Shown here in pieces: positions 8,938 to 16,914 of a DNA stretch of 64,000 nucleotides (position 1 is its first letter; every line of letters begins with the position of its first letter). The DNA is taken from assembly GCF_017603965.1 (NCBI RefSeq), contig NZ_CP071955.1:2852001-2916000 (forward strand), written 5' to 3'. Source of the DNA: Xanthomonas fragariae. GTDB lineage: Bacteria > Pseudomonadota > Gammaproteobacteria > Xanthomonadales > Xanthomonadaceae. A program made the position numbers and the translations under genes. The notes below the pieces were generated by a model that ran no database searches, had not been told where the DNA came from, and saw nothing but the letters and a program-made list of their open reading frames with translations.

Positions 8938-9479
8938 GCACGTTGCATTACGACACCTTTCCTTCACCGATCGGCGCACTCAGCGTGGCTGCCGACAACA
9001 CAGGTGTGCACTACATCCTGTTCGCGCAGAACCGCTATGACGCGGTCGCCCGCGCGCGCTGGGTGCACGATCCCGACGCACCGCTGGTGTGCGAGGCACG
9101 CGAGCAATTGCTCGACTATCTGCATGGGGGGCGCCGTCGTTTCGATCTGCCGCTGGCACCGACCGGCACGCCGTTTCAACTTGAGGTCTGGCACATGCTT
9201 GCGCAGATTCGGTTCGGTCAAACCTGGAGTTATGCGCAACTTGCGCAGGCCGTAGGTCGACCCGCGGCCAGCCGCGCGGTCGGTGCCGCCAATGGTCGCA
9301 ATCCGCTGCCGATCGTACTGCCTTGCCATCGCGTAATCGGCACCAATGGCGCGCTGACCGGCTTCGGTGGTGGTCTGCCGACCAAGCAAGCGTTGTTGCA
9401 GTTGGAAGGCTGGTCGCCGCGACACATCGCACGCGCCGACGACCTATCTGCCGACGTCTCCGCAACACGCACGTGCTGA
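8934..9479 (+). CDS. ogt: methylated-DNA-[protein]-cysteine S-methyltransferase
   Basis: Suicidal repair of O6-alkylguanine by transfer of the alkyl group to an active-site cysteine. 181 residues. The DNA-binding helix-turn-helix is followed by the invariant IVLPCHRVIG, containing the acceptor Cys, and by GALTGFGGGLPTKQALLQLE. The start at 8934 overlaps the stop of the preceding ada/alkA pseudogene by the ATGA arrangement, so translation was once coupled. This gene appears complete, while its partner is not. Confidence 0.95.
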   Translation: MSTLHYDTFPSPIGALSVAADNTGVHYILFAQNRYDAVARARWVHDPDAPLVCEAREQLLDYLHGGRRRFDLPLAPTGTPFQLEVWHMLAQIRFGQTWSYAQLAQAVGRPAASRAVGAANGRNPLPIVLPCHRVIGTNGALTGFGGGLPTKQALLQLEGWSPRHIARADDLSADVSATRTC

Positions 9480-9515
9480 CTTCGCGACGTCATCGCTGCA
9501 CCGTAAAGTGGCGGG

Positions 9516-10997
9516 ATGATCGATCGACGTTTTGTGCTTGCCGCGGCGGCCATTGCCCTGCTCGCGGCCTGCAGCACCCACACACCTGCGCGCACTGCGC
9601 CATCGCAGTTGCCGACAGCCGCAGCGATGGCAGACGCTGTGCCCAGCGGCGCGCCGCACACCCTGCTGTTGATCTCCATCGACGGCCTGCGTGCAGACAT
9701 GCTCGATCGCGGCATCACGCCCAACCTGTCGCAGCTCGCCCACGAGGGCGTGCGTGCGCTCTGGATGATGCCATCGTATCCATCGCTGACCTTTCCCAAT
9801 CACTACACCCTGGTCACCGGCCTGCGCCCGGATCACCACGGCATCGTGCATAACAGCATGCGCGACTCGGCGCTGGGCCGCTTCTGGCTGAGCAAGCCCG
9901 AAGCGGTAGGCGATGCGCGCTGGTGGGGTGGCCAGCCGCTGTGGGTGGGCGTGGAAAAAGCCGAGCAGCATGCGGCGATCTGGTCGTGGCCCGGTAGCGA
10001 GGCGGCGATCCAGGGCATACGCCCCACCCATTGGCGCCACTACGAAGAGGGCACAGGTCTAGACGCGCGCGTGGACGAAGTGCTGGGCTGGCTCGATGCA
10101 TCCGGCGCCAACACCAATCGCCTGGTAACGCTGTACTTCGAACATGTGGACCAGGCCGGCCACCACCACGGCCCGGAATCGCGCGAGTACGCCGACAGCG
10201 TACGGGCGGTGGATAGCGCGATCGGCCGGCTGCTGGCCGGCATGCAACGCCACGGCACGCGCGCGGGCACCAACATCATCGTGGTCTCCGACCATGGCAT
10301 GGCCGAGGTGGCGCCGGGGCACGCGATCAGCCTGGAAGACATCGCGCCACCGAGCATCGCCACTGCAGTGACCGAAGGCCAGGTGATCGGTTTGGATCCG
10401 TTGCCTGGGCAGCAGGTACGCGCCGAAGCCAGCTTGCTGGGTGCGCACGCGCACTACGACTGCTGGCGCAAGACCCAGTTGCCTGCGCGCTGGCATTACG
10501 GCGCGCACCCGCGCATTCCGCCGATCGTGTGCCAGATGCACGAAGGCTGGGATGCGCTGTTTCCGGACAAACTGGCCAAGCGCCCACGCGCTCAGATGCG
10601 CGGCTCGCATGGCTTCGATCCGGCATTGCCGTCGATGCGCGCGGTGTTCCTGGCGCAAGGCCCGGATCTGGCGCAGGGCAAGATGTTGCCGGGCTTTGAC
10701 AACGTCGACGTGTATGCCCTGATGACACGCCTGCTGGGCATTCCCGCCGCGCCCAACGATGGCAATCCAGCAACGCTGCTGCCGGCCTTGCGCGTGCCGC
10801 CGGCCAACACGGTGCCGGTTTCGGCTCCAGCCAATGCCGGCTCGTCGGCGTGGGCAAGCGCTCCATTGAGGTTGAAGATAGATCCGGACATAAAAAACGC
10901 GGCGCAAGCGCCGCGTTCTGATGTCGCCAAGCGGGCTGGGATCAGCCGGCCTTGGCAACGGTCTTCTTGGCTACAGCCTTCTTGGCCGGAGCCTTGA
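9516..10997 (+). CDS. lipoprotein nucleotide pyrophosphatase/phosphodiesterase (NPP type)
   Basis: Alkaline-phosphatase-superfamily enzyme predicted to split phosphodiester or pyrophosphate bonds in the periplasm. 493 residues. There is a lipobox LLAAC (Cys 19). The metal site begins LLISIDGLRADML, the nucleophile is Thr 92 in PSLTFPNHYTLVTG, and further metal ligands are in FEHVDQAGHHHGP, VVSDHGMAE and GAHAHY. The last ~45 codons cross the terminator hairpin at 10896-10917 and run 56 bp into the convergent THX gene; they are not protein-like. The native stop has probably been lost by a small indel near 10840-10880. The catalytic domain itself is complete. Confidence 0.88.
   Translation: MIDRRFVLAAAAIALLAACSTHTPARTAPSQLPTAAAMADAVPSGAPHTLLLISIDGLRADMLDRGITPNLSQLAHEGVRALWMMPSYPSLTFPNHYTLVTGLRPDHHGIVHNSMRDSALGRFWLSKPEAVGDARWWGGQPLWVGVEKAEQHAAIWSWPGSEAAIQGIRPTHWRHYEEGTGLDARVDEVLGWLDASGANTNRLVTLYFEHVDQAGHHHGPESREYADSVRAVDSAIGRLLAGMQRHGTRAGTNIIVVSDHGMAEVAPGHAISLEDIAPPSIATAVTEGQVIGLDPLPGQQVRAEASLLGAHAHYDCWRKTQLPARWHYGAHPRIPPIVCQMHEGWDALFPDKLAKRPRAQMRGSHGFDPALPSMRAVFLAQGPDLAQGKMLPGFDNVDVYALMTRLLGIPAAPNDGNPATLLPALRVPPANTVPVSAPANAGSSAWASAPLRLKIDPDIKNAAQAPRSDVAKRAGISRPWQRSSWLQPSWPEP
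10892..10917 (-). terminator. rho-independent terminator of the THX gene
   Basis: Stem AACGCGGC/GCCGCGTT with loop GCAAGC; on the minus strand it is followed by a run of six T. It lies between two convergent genes. Confidence 0.8.
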
Positions 10998-11124
10998 CCA
11001 CGCTCTTCTTGGTAACCGGGGCAGCTGCACCCACGACAACCTTGCTAACCGCATGCGATCGCGAATTGCCGTAGCTGGAATTGTAGCGCTTGCCCTTGGC
11101 GGTCTTGCGGTCACCCTTACCCAT
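10942..11124 (-). CDS. 30S ribosomal protein THX
   Basis: 60 residues beginning MGKGDRKTAKGKRYNSSYG, the diagnostic N terminus of ribosomal protein THX, a small basic peptide at the top of the 30S head. It is followed by a Lys/Ala-rich tail (KKSVVKAPAKKAVAKKTVAK). AGGAG lies just before the ATG. It is followed by the terminator at 10892 and is therefore monocistronic. In a longer reading frame the gene could start upstream, but only this start has a ribosome binding site. Confidence 0.9.
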   Translation of the reverse strand: MGKGDRKTAKGKRYNSSYGNSRSHAVSKVVVGAAAPVTKKSVVKAPAKKAVAKKTVAKAG

Positions 11125-11297
11125 GTTCGTCGACTCCTGAATGTGAATACAAAATTCCCGTGCTGGCACGGGTCTGGCGAGGATTTGCGCCGGCGGCGCC
11201 CTCGCGCTAAGGCCGGCAAGCCTATCACGTCGGCCTCGGCCCGCGTAGCCTGCCTGGCCGGGGCTTGGCAGCCTTATCGAGCTCACCGCCCTCATGA

Positions 11298-11437
11298 CGA
11301 CTAGCAACACGTGGCAAGCGATCGTCAGGAAGATACGAACGGCGCACCGGAAGTCTAGAGTGCACGCGCAGTACATGCCGATTCAGGGAATCGGCCGCGA
11401 TCGCCTGGCGGTGAGCGCAGTGGTGGTGTTGGTCCCT
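11298..11437 (-). repeat. degenerate copy of the 142-bp repeat
   Basis: Full-length match in minus orientation but with many substitutions. Parts such as GTACATGCCGATTC and GCCTGGCGGTGAGCGCAGT are nearly intact, while both termini are eroded. It lies between THX and the MerC-like gene and explains most of the 11125-11438 gap. Confidence 0.75.
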
Positions 11438-11438
11438 A

Positions 11439-11855
11439 TCAGTGGGCGCAGTTGGCGTCGTGCATGTGGGCATGCCCGTGGTTCAGGCGCAGATTGACCA
11501 GATGGGCAATACCGACCAGCGCACCGCCCAGGGTCATCACCACAGCATGCGGCACCACCGAATGGTGCAACGGGTCGTACAACAGGCCAAGCCACAGCAG
11601 AGCCAGGCCCGGTAGCAGCAGCGCCAACGCATGCAGCGCCTTGTGGCGGCAATAGCCCAGCACCAGGCTGAAAAGTCCCAGCAAGGTCACGAACACCACG
11701 ATCGCCAGCTCCACGCCTTCGCCCAGCCAGAACGACAGTCCCAGCGACGGCGCCAGGGCCAGGACCAACGGCAGCACAGCACAGTGCACGGCGCACAGCA
11801 GCGAACCGGTTGCGCCGAAGCGGTCGAGCAGATGGCGACGAGACGGTAGGAACAT
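11439..11855 (-). CDS. MerC-domain membrane protein
   Basis: 138 residues with four transmembrane helices. The N-terminal segment LLDRFGATGSLLCAVHCAVLP is the MerC hallmark, with a Cys-x3-Cys-like pair (C-A-V-H-C) in helix 1. A second cysteine region (YCRHKALHALALLL) and a His-rich tail (LRLNHGHAHMHDANCAH) follow. MerC proteins move Hg(II); paralogues without mer genes nearby are of uncertain substrate, and the His tail with a Zur-like box upstream suggests zinc. It is divergent from the ZnuD gene, sharing a ~160-bp control region. Start ATG 11855, the one before MFLPSRRHLL. Confidence 0.82.
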   Translation of the reverse strand: MFLPSRRHLLDRFGATGSLLCAVHCAVLPLVLALAPSLGLSFWLGEGVELAIVVFVTLLGLFSLVLGYCRHKALHALALLLPGLALLWLGLLYDPLHHSVVPHAVVMTLGGALVGIAHLVNLRLNHGHAHMHDANCAH

Positions 11856-11882
11856 AAATTCCAGCAGATATTCGAGGCGATG

Positions 11883-11897
11883 TGGAATAATATAACA
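11883..11897. promoter_or_regulatory. Zur-box-like operator
   Basis: TGGAATAATATAACA matches the enterobacterial/gammaproteobacterial Zur consensus TGTTATAATATAACA at 13 of 15 positions. It is 28 bp before the MerC-like ATG and 122 bp before the znuD ATG. A zur gene lies 11 kb away in this window. The consensus is from general knowledge; no binding has been shown here. Confidence 0.7.
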
Positions 11898-12019
11898 TCT
11901 TACCAGCTTCCAGCCCCGCATTACTGCACCGCGTAGCTGCGGGCGCCGGCCGTCTGCCGGTAGCCAAAGCTGCGCCCTACTCATTGATATACGGCAACAA
12001 CTACAGAGTCCGCCCCACC

Positions 12020-14086
12020 ATGTCTCCCAGCCTCGCTTCCTCGTTCCGCCGCTCAACGCTCACGCTGGCCCTGACCAGCCTGCTGACACCCGCCCTGGCC
12101 ATGGCCGGGGACGCGCCTGCAGATGCCGATCCGCAGACCCCGCCCAGCTCCGACACGCGCCATGACGCCCCCCATTCCAGCGACCGCCACATCAAGGACC
12201 TGGACAACGTGGTAGTGACCGCCAGCCCGCTGCGCGATGCGGCGGGCGAGTTGAGCCGCCCGGTCGAAGTGCTGGCCGGCGAGCGGCTGGACGAGGTGCG
12301 CAGTTCTAGCCTGGGCGAAACCGTGGCCAGCCTGCCGGGCGTGCAGAGTTCCAACTTCGGCCCCGGCGTCGGCCGGCCCATCATCCGTGGCCTGGACGGC
12401 CCGCGCGTGGCGGTGCTGCGCGACGGCCTGTCCACCCAGGACGTCTCCACGGTCAGCCAGGATCACTCGCCGGCGATCGAGCCGTTTCTGGCCAACCAGA
12501 TCGAAGTGCTGAAGGGTCCGTCCACGCTGCTGTACGGCTCCGGTGCGATCGGCGGCGTGGTCAACGTGGTCGACGGACGCATCGCCGAAACGCCGGTGGA
12601 CGCCTTCAGCGGCCGCGCTGAAGTGCGCTTGGACGGCGGCGACAAGGACGGCAACACCGACATGTTCCGCGTCGATGCCGGCAATGGCAGCGGGTTGTCG
12701 ATCCATGCCGACGGCGTGTATCGCAACCAGAACGATTACGACACCCCGCAAGATCGCCAGGCAAACTCCTGGATCGACTCCAAGGTGGGTTCGATCGGTG
12801 CCTCGCTGTCCGGCGACTGGGGCTTTGTTGGCCTGTCGGCGTCGCGTTTCCGCGACAACTACGGCAACCCTGGCGAGCCGGGCGATCTGTCGATCGGCGA
12901 GCGCGGAGTATCGCTGAAATTGCAGCAGGACCGCTACGACCTCAAGGGCGGGCTGACCGATCCGTGGGGCGAAGGCAGCGCATTGCGTTACAGCTTCGGC
13001 CACACCGATTACGCGCACACCGAGTTCGAAGGCGAAGAAGTCGGCACGGTGTTCACCAAGCGCGCCAACGAAGGCCGCGTGGAAGCGTCCTTCGCCTTCG
13101 GTGGTGGCTGGCAGACCGCGTTCGGCCTGCAAGGTAGCGACAGCACGTTCCAGGCAGTCGGCGAAGAATCCTTCGTGCCAAAGACCGACGCTCGCTCGCT
13201 CGGCGTGTTCGGCGTTGTGCGCAACAGCTGGGACCGCGTCACTGCCGAAGTCGGCGCACGCGTGGACAAGGTCAAGTACACGACCGACATCGGTGTGGAC
13301 CGCGATTTTACTCCGACCAGTTTCTCGGCCAGTGGCGGTTTTCGCTTCAACGAACAATGGCGTTTGACCGCCAATCTGGATCACGCCGAGCGCGCACCAG
13401 CCGAAGAAGAGCTGTTCGCCAACGGCCCGCATATCGCCACCCTCGCTTACGAAATCGGCGATACGGATCTAAAGACCGAAAAGGCCAACCAGGCCGAGTT
13501 AGGCTTGAACTTCCAGAACGCATGGGTGGATGCCAAGGTGGCGGCGTACTACAACCGTTACAACGACTTCGTCTACATCGTCGATACCGGCAACCAGTGG
13601 TTTAACGAGGAAGACAACGACTTCCTGCCGATCCGCCAGTGGACCCAGGCCGATGCGATCTTCCACGGTTTCGAAGGCGAAGCCACATTCCATCTGGCCG
13701 ACAACGACACCGGCGCTTGGGATCTGCGCGTGTTCGGCGACACCGTGCGCGCACGCTTGAAAGACGGCGGCAACCTGCCGCGTATCGCGCCGGGCCGTTT
13801 CGGTGCGCAGATGCGTTGGAATGCCGACCAGTGGCGCGCCTCGCTCGGCGCTACCCGCACCATGCAGCAGGACAAGGTGGCAGTGAACGAAACCCCGACC
13901 GACGGCTACACCATGGTGGATGCGCACCTGGCCTACCACGTGGACCGCAGCAGCAAGGCGTGGGAAGTGTTCCTGGATGGCAACAACCTGACCAACCAGG
14001 ACGCACGCGTACACACCTCCTTCCTCAAGGACGATGTGATGCTTCCCGGCCGCAGCGCCTCGTTCGGCGTGCGCATGTTCTTCTGA
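12020..14086 (+). CDS. znuD: TonB-dependent zinc receptor, ZnuD type
   Basis: Outer-membrane receptor predicted to import zinc using TonB energy. 688 residues: signal peptide (cleavage after ALAMAG), a His/Asp-rich N-terminal stretch (DTRHDAPHSSDRH), a plug domain and a 22-strand barrel ending in VRMFF. The plug contains GVQSSNFGPGVGRPIIRG, VSQDHSPAIEPFLANQ and KGPSTLLYGSGAIGGVVNV, which follow the ZnuD pattern rather than siderophore receptors. The divergent MerC-like gene and the Zur-like box support a zinc role. Start ATG 12020; an upstream in-frame ATG at 11984 has no signal-peptide logic. Receptor family firm; zinc specificity inferred from pattern and context. Confidence 0.86.
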   Translation: MSPSLASSFRRSTLTLALTSLLTPALAMAGDAPADADPQTPPSSDTRHDAPHSSDRHIKDLDNVVVTASPLRDAAGELSRPVEVLAGERLDEVRSSSLGETVASLPGVQSSNFGPGVGRPIIRGLDGPRVAVLRDGLSTQDVSTVSQDHSPAIEPFLANQIEVLKGPSTLLYGSGAIGGVVNVVDGRIAETPVDAFSGRAEVRLDGGDKDGNTDMFRVDAGNGSGLSIHADGVYRNQNDYDTPQDRQANSWIDSKVGSIGASLSGDWGFVGLSASRFRDNYGNPGEPGDLSIGERGVSLKLQQDRYDLKGGLTDPWGEGSALRYSFGHTDYAHTEFEGEEVGTVFTKRANEGRVEASFAFGGGWQTAFGLQGSDSTFQAVGEESFVPKTDARSLGVFGVVRNSWDRVTAEVGARVDKVKYTTDIGVDRDFTPTSFSASGGFRFNEQWRLTANLDHAERAPAEEELFANGPHIATLAYEIGDTDLKTEKANQAELGLNFQNAWVDAKVAAYYNRYNDFVYIVDTGNQWFNEEDNDFLPIRQWTQADAIFHGFEGEATFHLADNDTGAWDLRVFGDTVRARLKDGGNLPRIAPGRFGAQMRWNADQWRASLGATRTMQQDKVAVNETPTDGYTMVDAHLAYHVDRSSKAWEVFLDGNNLTNQDARVHTSFLKDDVMLPGRSASFGVRMFF

Positions 14087-14120
14087 CGGCGTCCCCTCCC
14101 CCGCCGTCATAATAAGCAAG

Positions 14121-14136
14121 GCCGCCTTCGGGCGGC
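14121..14136 (+). terminator. hairpin downstream of znuD
   Basis: GCCGCC-TTCG-GGCGGC, a stable tetraloop hairpin 34 bp after the stop codon, without a clear T run. Confidence 0.5.
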
Positions 14137-14272
14137 GTCGTGCTATGCGAGATGAAAGCGACTGACAAATCACTTGTGCAGCCGTTGTTCGGAAGCGGCG
14201 GCTACCACGCGTCCATTTCGGTTCTGAGCACCCCATTCGCGCGCGCACCACAACTGCCCGCTACGTGTTCAG

Positions 14273-14397
14273 TCACGGCATCAGATAGATCGGATCCACC
14301 TTGAACCGCTCGGGTCCGGATGTCCACTGCTTGCAGATGAATTCGTACGGTGTCAGCCCCTTCAGGGCCTTGAGCCTGCGAGCGAAGCTGTAGGCGG
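14273..14397 (-). pseudogene. IS481-type transposase, C-terminal fragment
   Basis: About 41 codons reading YSFARRLKALKGLTPYEFIC then KQWTSGPERFKVDPIYLMP, the very C terminus of IS481/IS3-type integrase-core transposases. The rest is missing and the other side continues directly into the body of a TonB receptor gene. It is the scar of an insertion and deletion. Confidence 0.8.
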
Positions 14398-16287
14398 TGC
14401 CGCAGAGCACCGCAGACCTGTTGAAGATCGTGCCGGGCGTATGGGCCGAGCCCAGCGGCGGCGGTACCGGCGCCAACATTTTCATTCGCGGCATGCCGTC
14501 CGAAGGCGACGCGCCATTCGCGACCATGCAGCTGGATGGTTCGCCGTTATTCCCGCCACCAACCTTGTCGTTTCTTGAGAATTCCACCCTGTTTCGCGTC
14601 GATGACACGGTCGAGCGCATGGAAGTGTTGCGCGGCGGTTCCAGCCCGATCTTCTCCAACGGGCAGCCGGGCTTGACGGTCAATTTCATCCAGAACAACG
14701 GCCAGGACAAGCCCGAAGAAAGCATGCGCCTGACCGGTGGCAATAACGCTCTACGCCGCATCGATATATTCAACACTGGGCCGATGGGCCATGACTGGTA
14801 CTACAGCGCGGGTGGTTTCTTCCGGGAGACCGATGGCGTGCACGACCCGCAGTTTTCTGCAGACAAGGCCGGCCAGTTCAGTGCCACCCTGAGCAAGCGC
14901 TGGGACAGCGGCGAATTGTCGTTTTACGTGCGTCACACCGACGACGACGACGCGTTCTATTCGGCGGCGAACTGAACTGGGAAACCGGGCACTGGACCAT
15001 CGCCGACCGCGTCAACGTCATGAGCGGCAGCGCGCCGACCTACGCCCTCCCCGTCCACCAGCGATGCGTCACAGCGCTTGAGTGACTTCATCGCTAGCTA
15101 TGGCACTACCGGTAGCGGCAGCTTTACCAACGGCGGCGGCGCGGTGGATCCAAATCAGCAGGTGCTCGAAGCCGGCTGGTGGTCGTTGGACAAGCGCTTG
15201 AATTGCTTCACCAACGACCTGCGCTTGAGGCGCGAACTCTTCGCCGGCAACACGCTGACCGTGGGCGCGTACTACGCCAAGTATTCCTCGACCGACATCT
15301 GGTACCTGGGCAACACCATGTTGCTCACTGCGCAGAACAACGCGCGGCGTATCGATGTGGCGCTGGACAATGGTCAACAGGCAACGCGCCAGGGCTTCAC
15401 CAGCACTGCGTTCTTGAACTTGCGTGCGAAGTACGACGGCCAGAACATCGCCGCCTTCGTTGCCGACGAGTGGGAACCTGCGCTGTACGACAACGCCACC
15501 TCGGTGGCACTGGCGACGACGCGTCGTCTCGATCAGGACGATGAGGCTTTTTCGTGGACTGCGGCTCTGAATTACACCCTTGACGATCACAACAGTCTGT
15601 TCGCACGTGCCAACTCCGGCGTAAAGTTCCCCGGCTTCGACAACCTGCGCGATGGACAGGATCGGGTACAGGAAGTGGATCAATAAGAACTTGGCCTCAA
15701 GTCCGGCGCCAACAGTCATGACCTGTCTCTGACTGCGTTCTACAACACCTTCGAAAACTCGCCGTTTCATGCATTTCTGTCCGACGGCACCAGCTTCACT
15801 ACGGTCGGCGATTCGCGCGCCTATGGCATCGAAGTAGAAGGTGCGATCCGTCGGTTCGGCGGCTTCGAGCTGGCCGGCACCGGCGTGTGGCTGGATGCCA
15901 AGTACCGCAACTACGACGAATTTACCGGCAATCAGTTAATGCGCCAACCCAAGCGCCAGTTCCGCATCACGCCCAGCTATTACTGGATGTTGCCGTTCGG
16001 CGAACTCAAATTGTTCGCTACCTATTCTTACATCTTCGTACATCGGCGACCGCTTCGCGGACCTGGCCAATAGCCAGCGCTTGCCCTCCTACGACATGGT
16101 GGATATTAGCGCCAACCTGCACATGGGCGAGCATTGGGGAGCAACCGCCAGCGGTAGCAATGTCACCGATACGCTCGGATTGACCGAAGGCAACGTGCGC
16201 GTGCCCGGTGCTGCGACCGGCGACGTGTTCATGGGCAGGCCGATCGCAGGGCGGCAGTATCAAATGTCAGTAGCGTATCGCTGGTAG
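14397..16287 (+). pseudogene. TonB-dependent receptor, decayed
   Basis: Homologous to a TonB receptor from the plug (PQSTADLLKIVPGVW, NIFIRGMPSEGD, MEVLRGGSSPIFSNGQPG) to the final barrel strand (YQMSVAYRW). The signal peptide and TonB box are absent because the 5' end is cut by the IS481 remnant. The frame is lost at about 14973 (TGA) and again near 15000-15070. There is a premature TAA at 15684-15686 with the same frame continuing behind it. A last shift occurs near 16040. At least four inactivating changes. The substrate cannot be told. Confidence 0.9.
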
Positions 16288-16764
16288 GTCTACAGAAGTC
16301 TGGTCCGCGTGGCAGCGGTGAGTGCTGCGCCGGCCTTGCAGAACTTGCCCCCCCTGCGTTGCCTCGTTGCGACGCTGCCCAGACGCGACGCCAACCAGTC
16401 GCCAGCAACTTTACACCGTTGTAGAAAAGTGGTCTTCGCGCTACGCACGCAATGGGCGCAGCAGACATCATATGTCTTGCAAGCCGACTCGCACGCGAAG
16501 CAGATCGACGTATTGCAATGCGTTGTATTGATCACTATCAATGGCATTACGAAGTATCGCTGCCAGTTTCATACCGAAAAATTCGCATGTAGCGCGCAAC
16601 GTATCATGCCAGCCATAAACTGCGCAGCGTGTCGCGCAGATGCCACACATCGCATGCCTTGCAGGCAGAGATTGCCTACTCTATTAATCAAGGCGTTGCC
16701 AATACAGACCCAGCATCGAGAGCTGTGTCGCTTCGACCGTACCGATTCTTTGACTGGAGTTAAA
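16288..16764. other. intergenic region without a supported gene
   Basis: About 480 bp of lower GC content with no convincing reading frame, ending at repeat copy 3. No promoter or RNA element is recognised. Confidence 0.5.
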
Positions 16765-16767
16765 TAA

Positions 16768-16909
16768 GAGCGGCTAACAAAACGACTGCGCTCACCGCCA
16801 CGCTGGCGCAGCCGGTGCTCGAAATCGGCATGTACCACGTGCACTTTGCGGTTGCTCTGCACCGTCCGCACCCACCTGGCGACCGATTGCTACGTTTTGT
16901 TAGCCACTC
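16768..16909 (+). mobile_element. 142-bp MITE-like repeat, copy 3
   Basis: Full-length copy flanked by TAA (16765-16767) and TAA (16910-16912). Its right end is five bases before the ATG of the S8 protease, so it replaces the ribosome binding site region. The core palindrome is partly decayed on one side. Confidence 0.9.
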
Positions 16910-16914
16910 TAAAA

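Noticed and set aside
12053..13432. Open frame of 459 codons antisense to znuD
   Set aside because: Codon pattern is the mirror of the receptor gene; no start signal.
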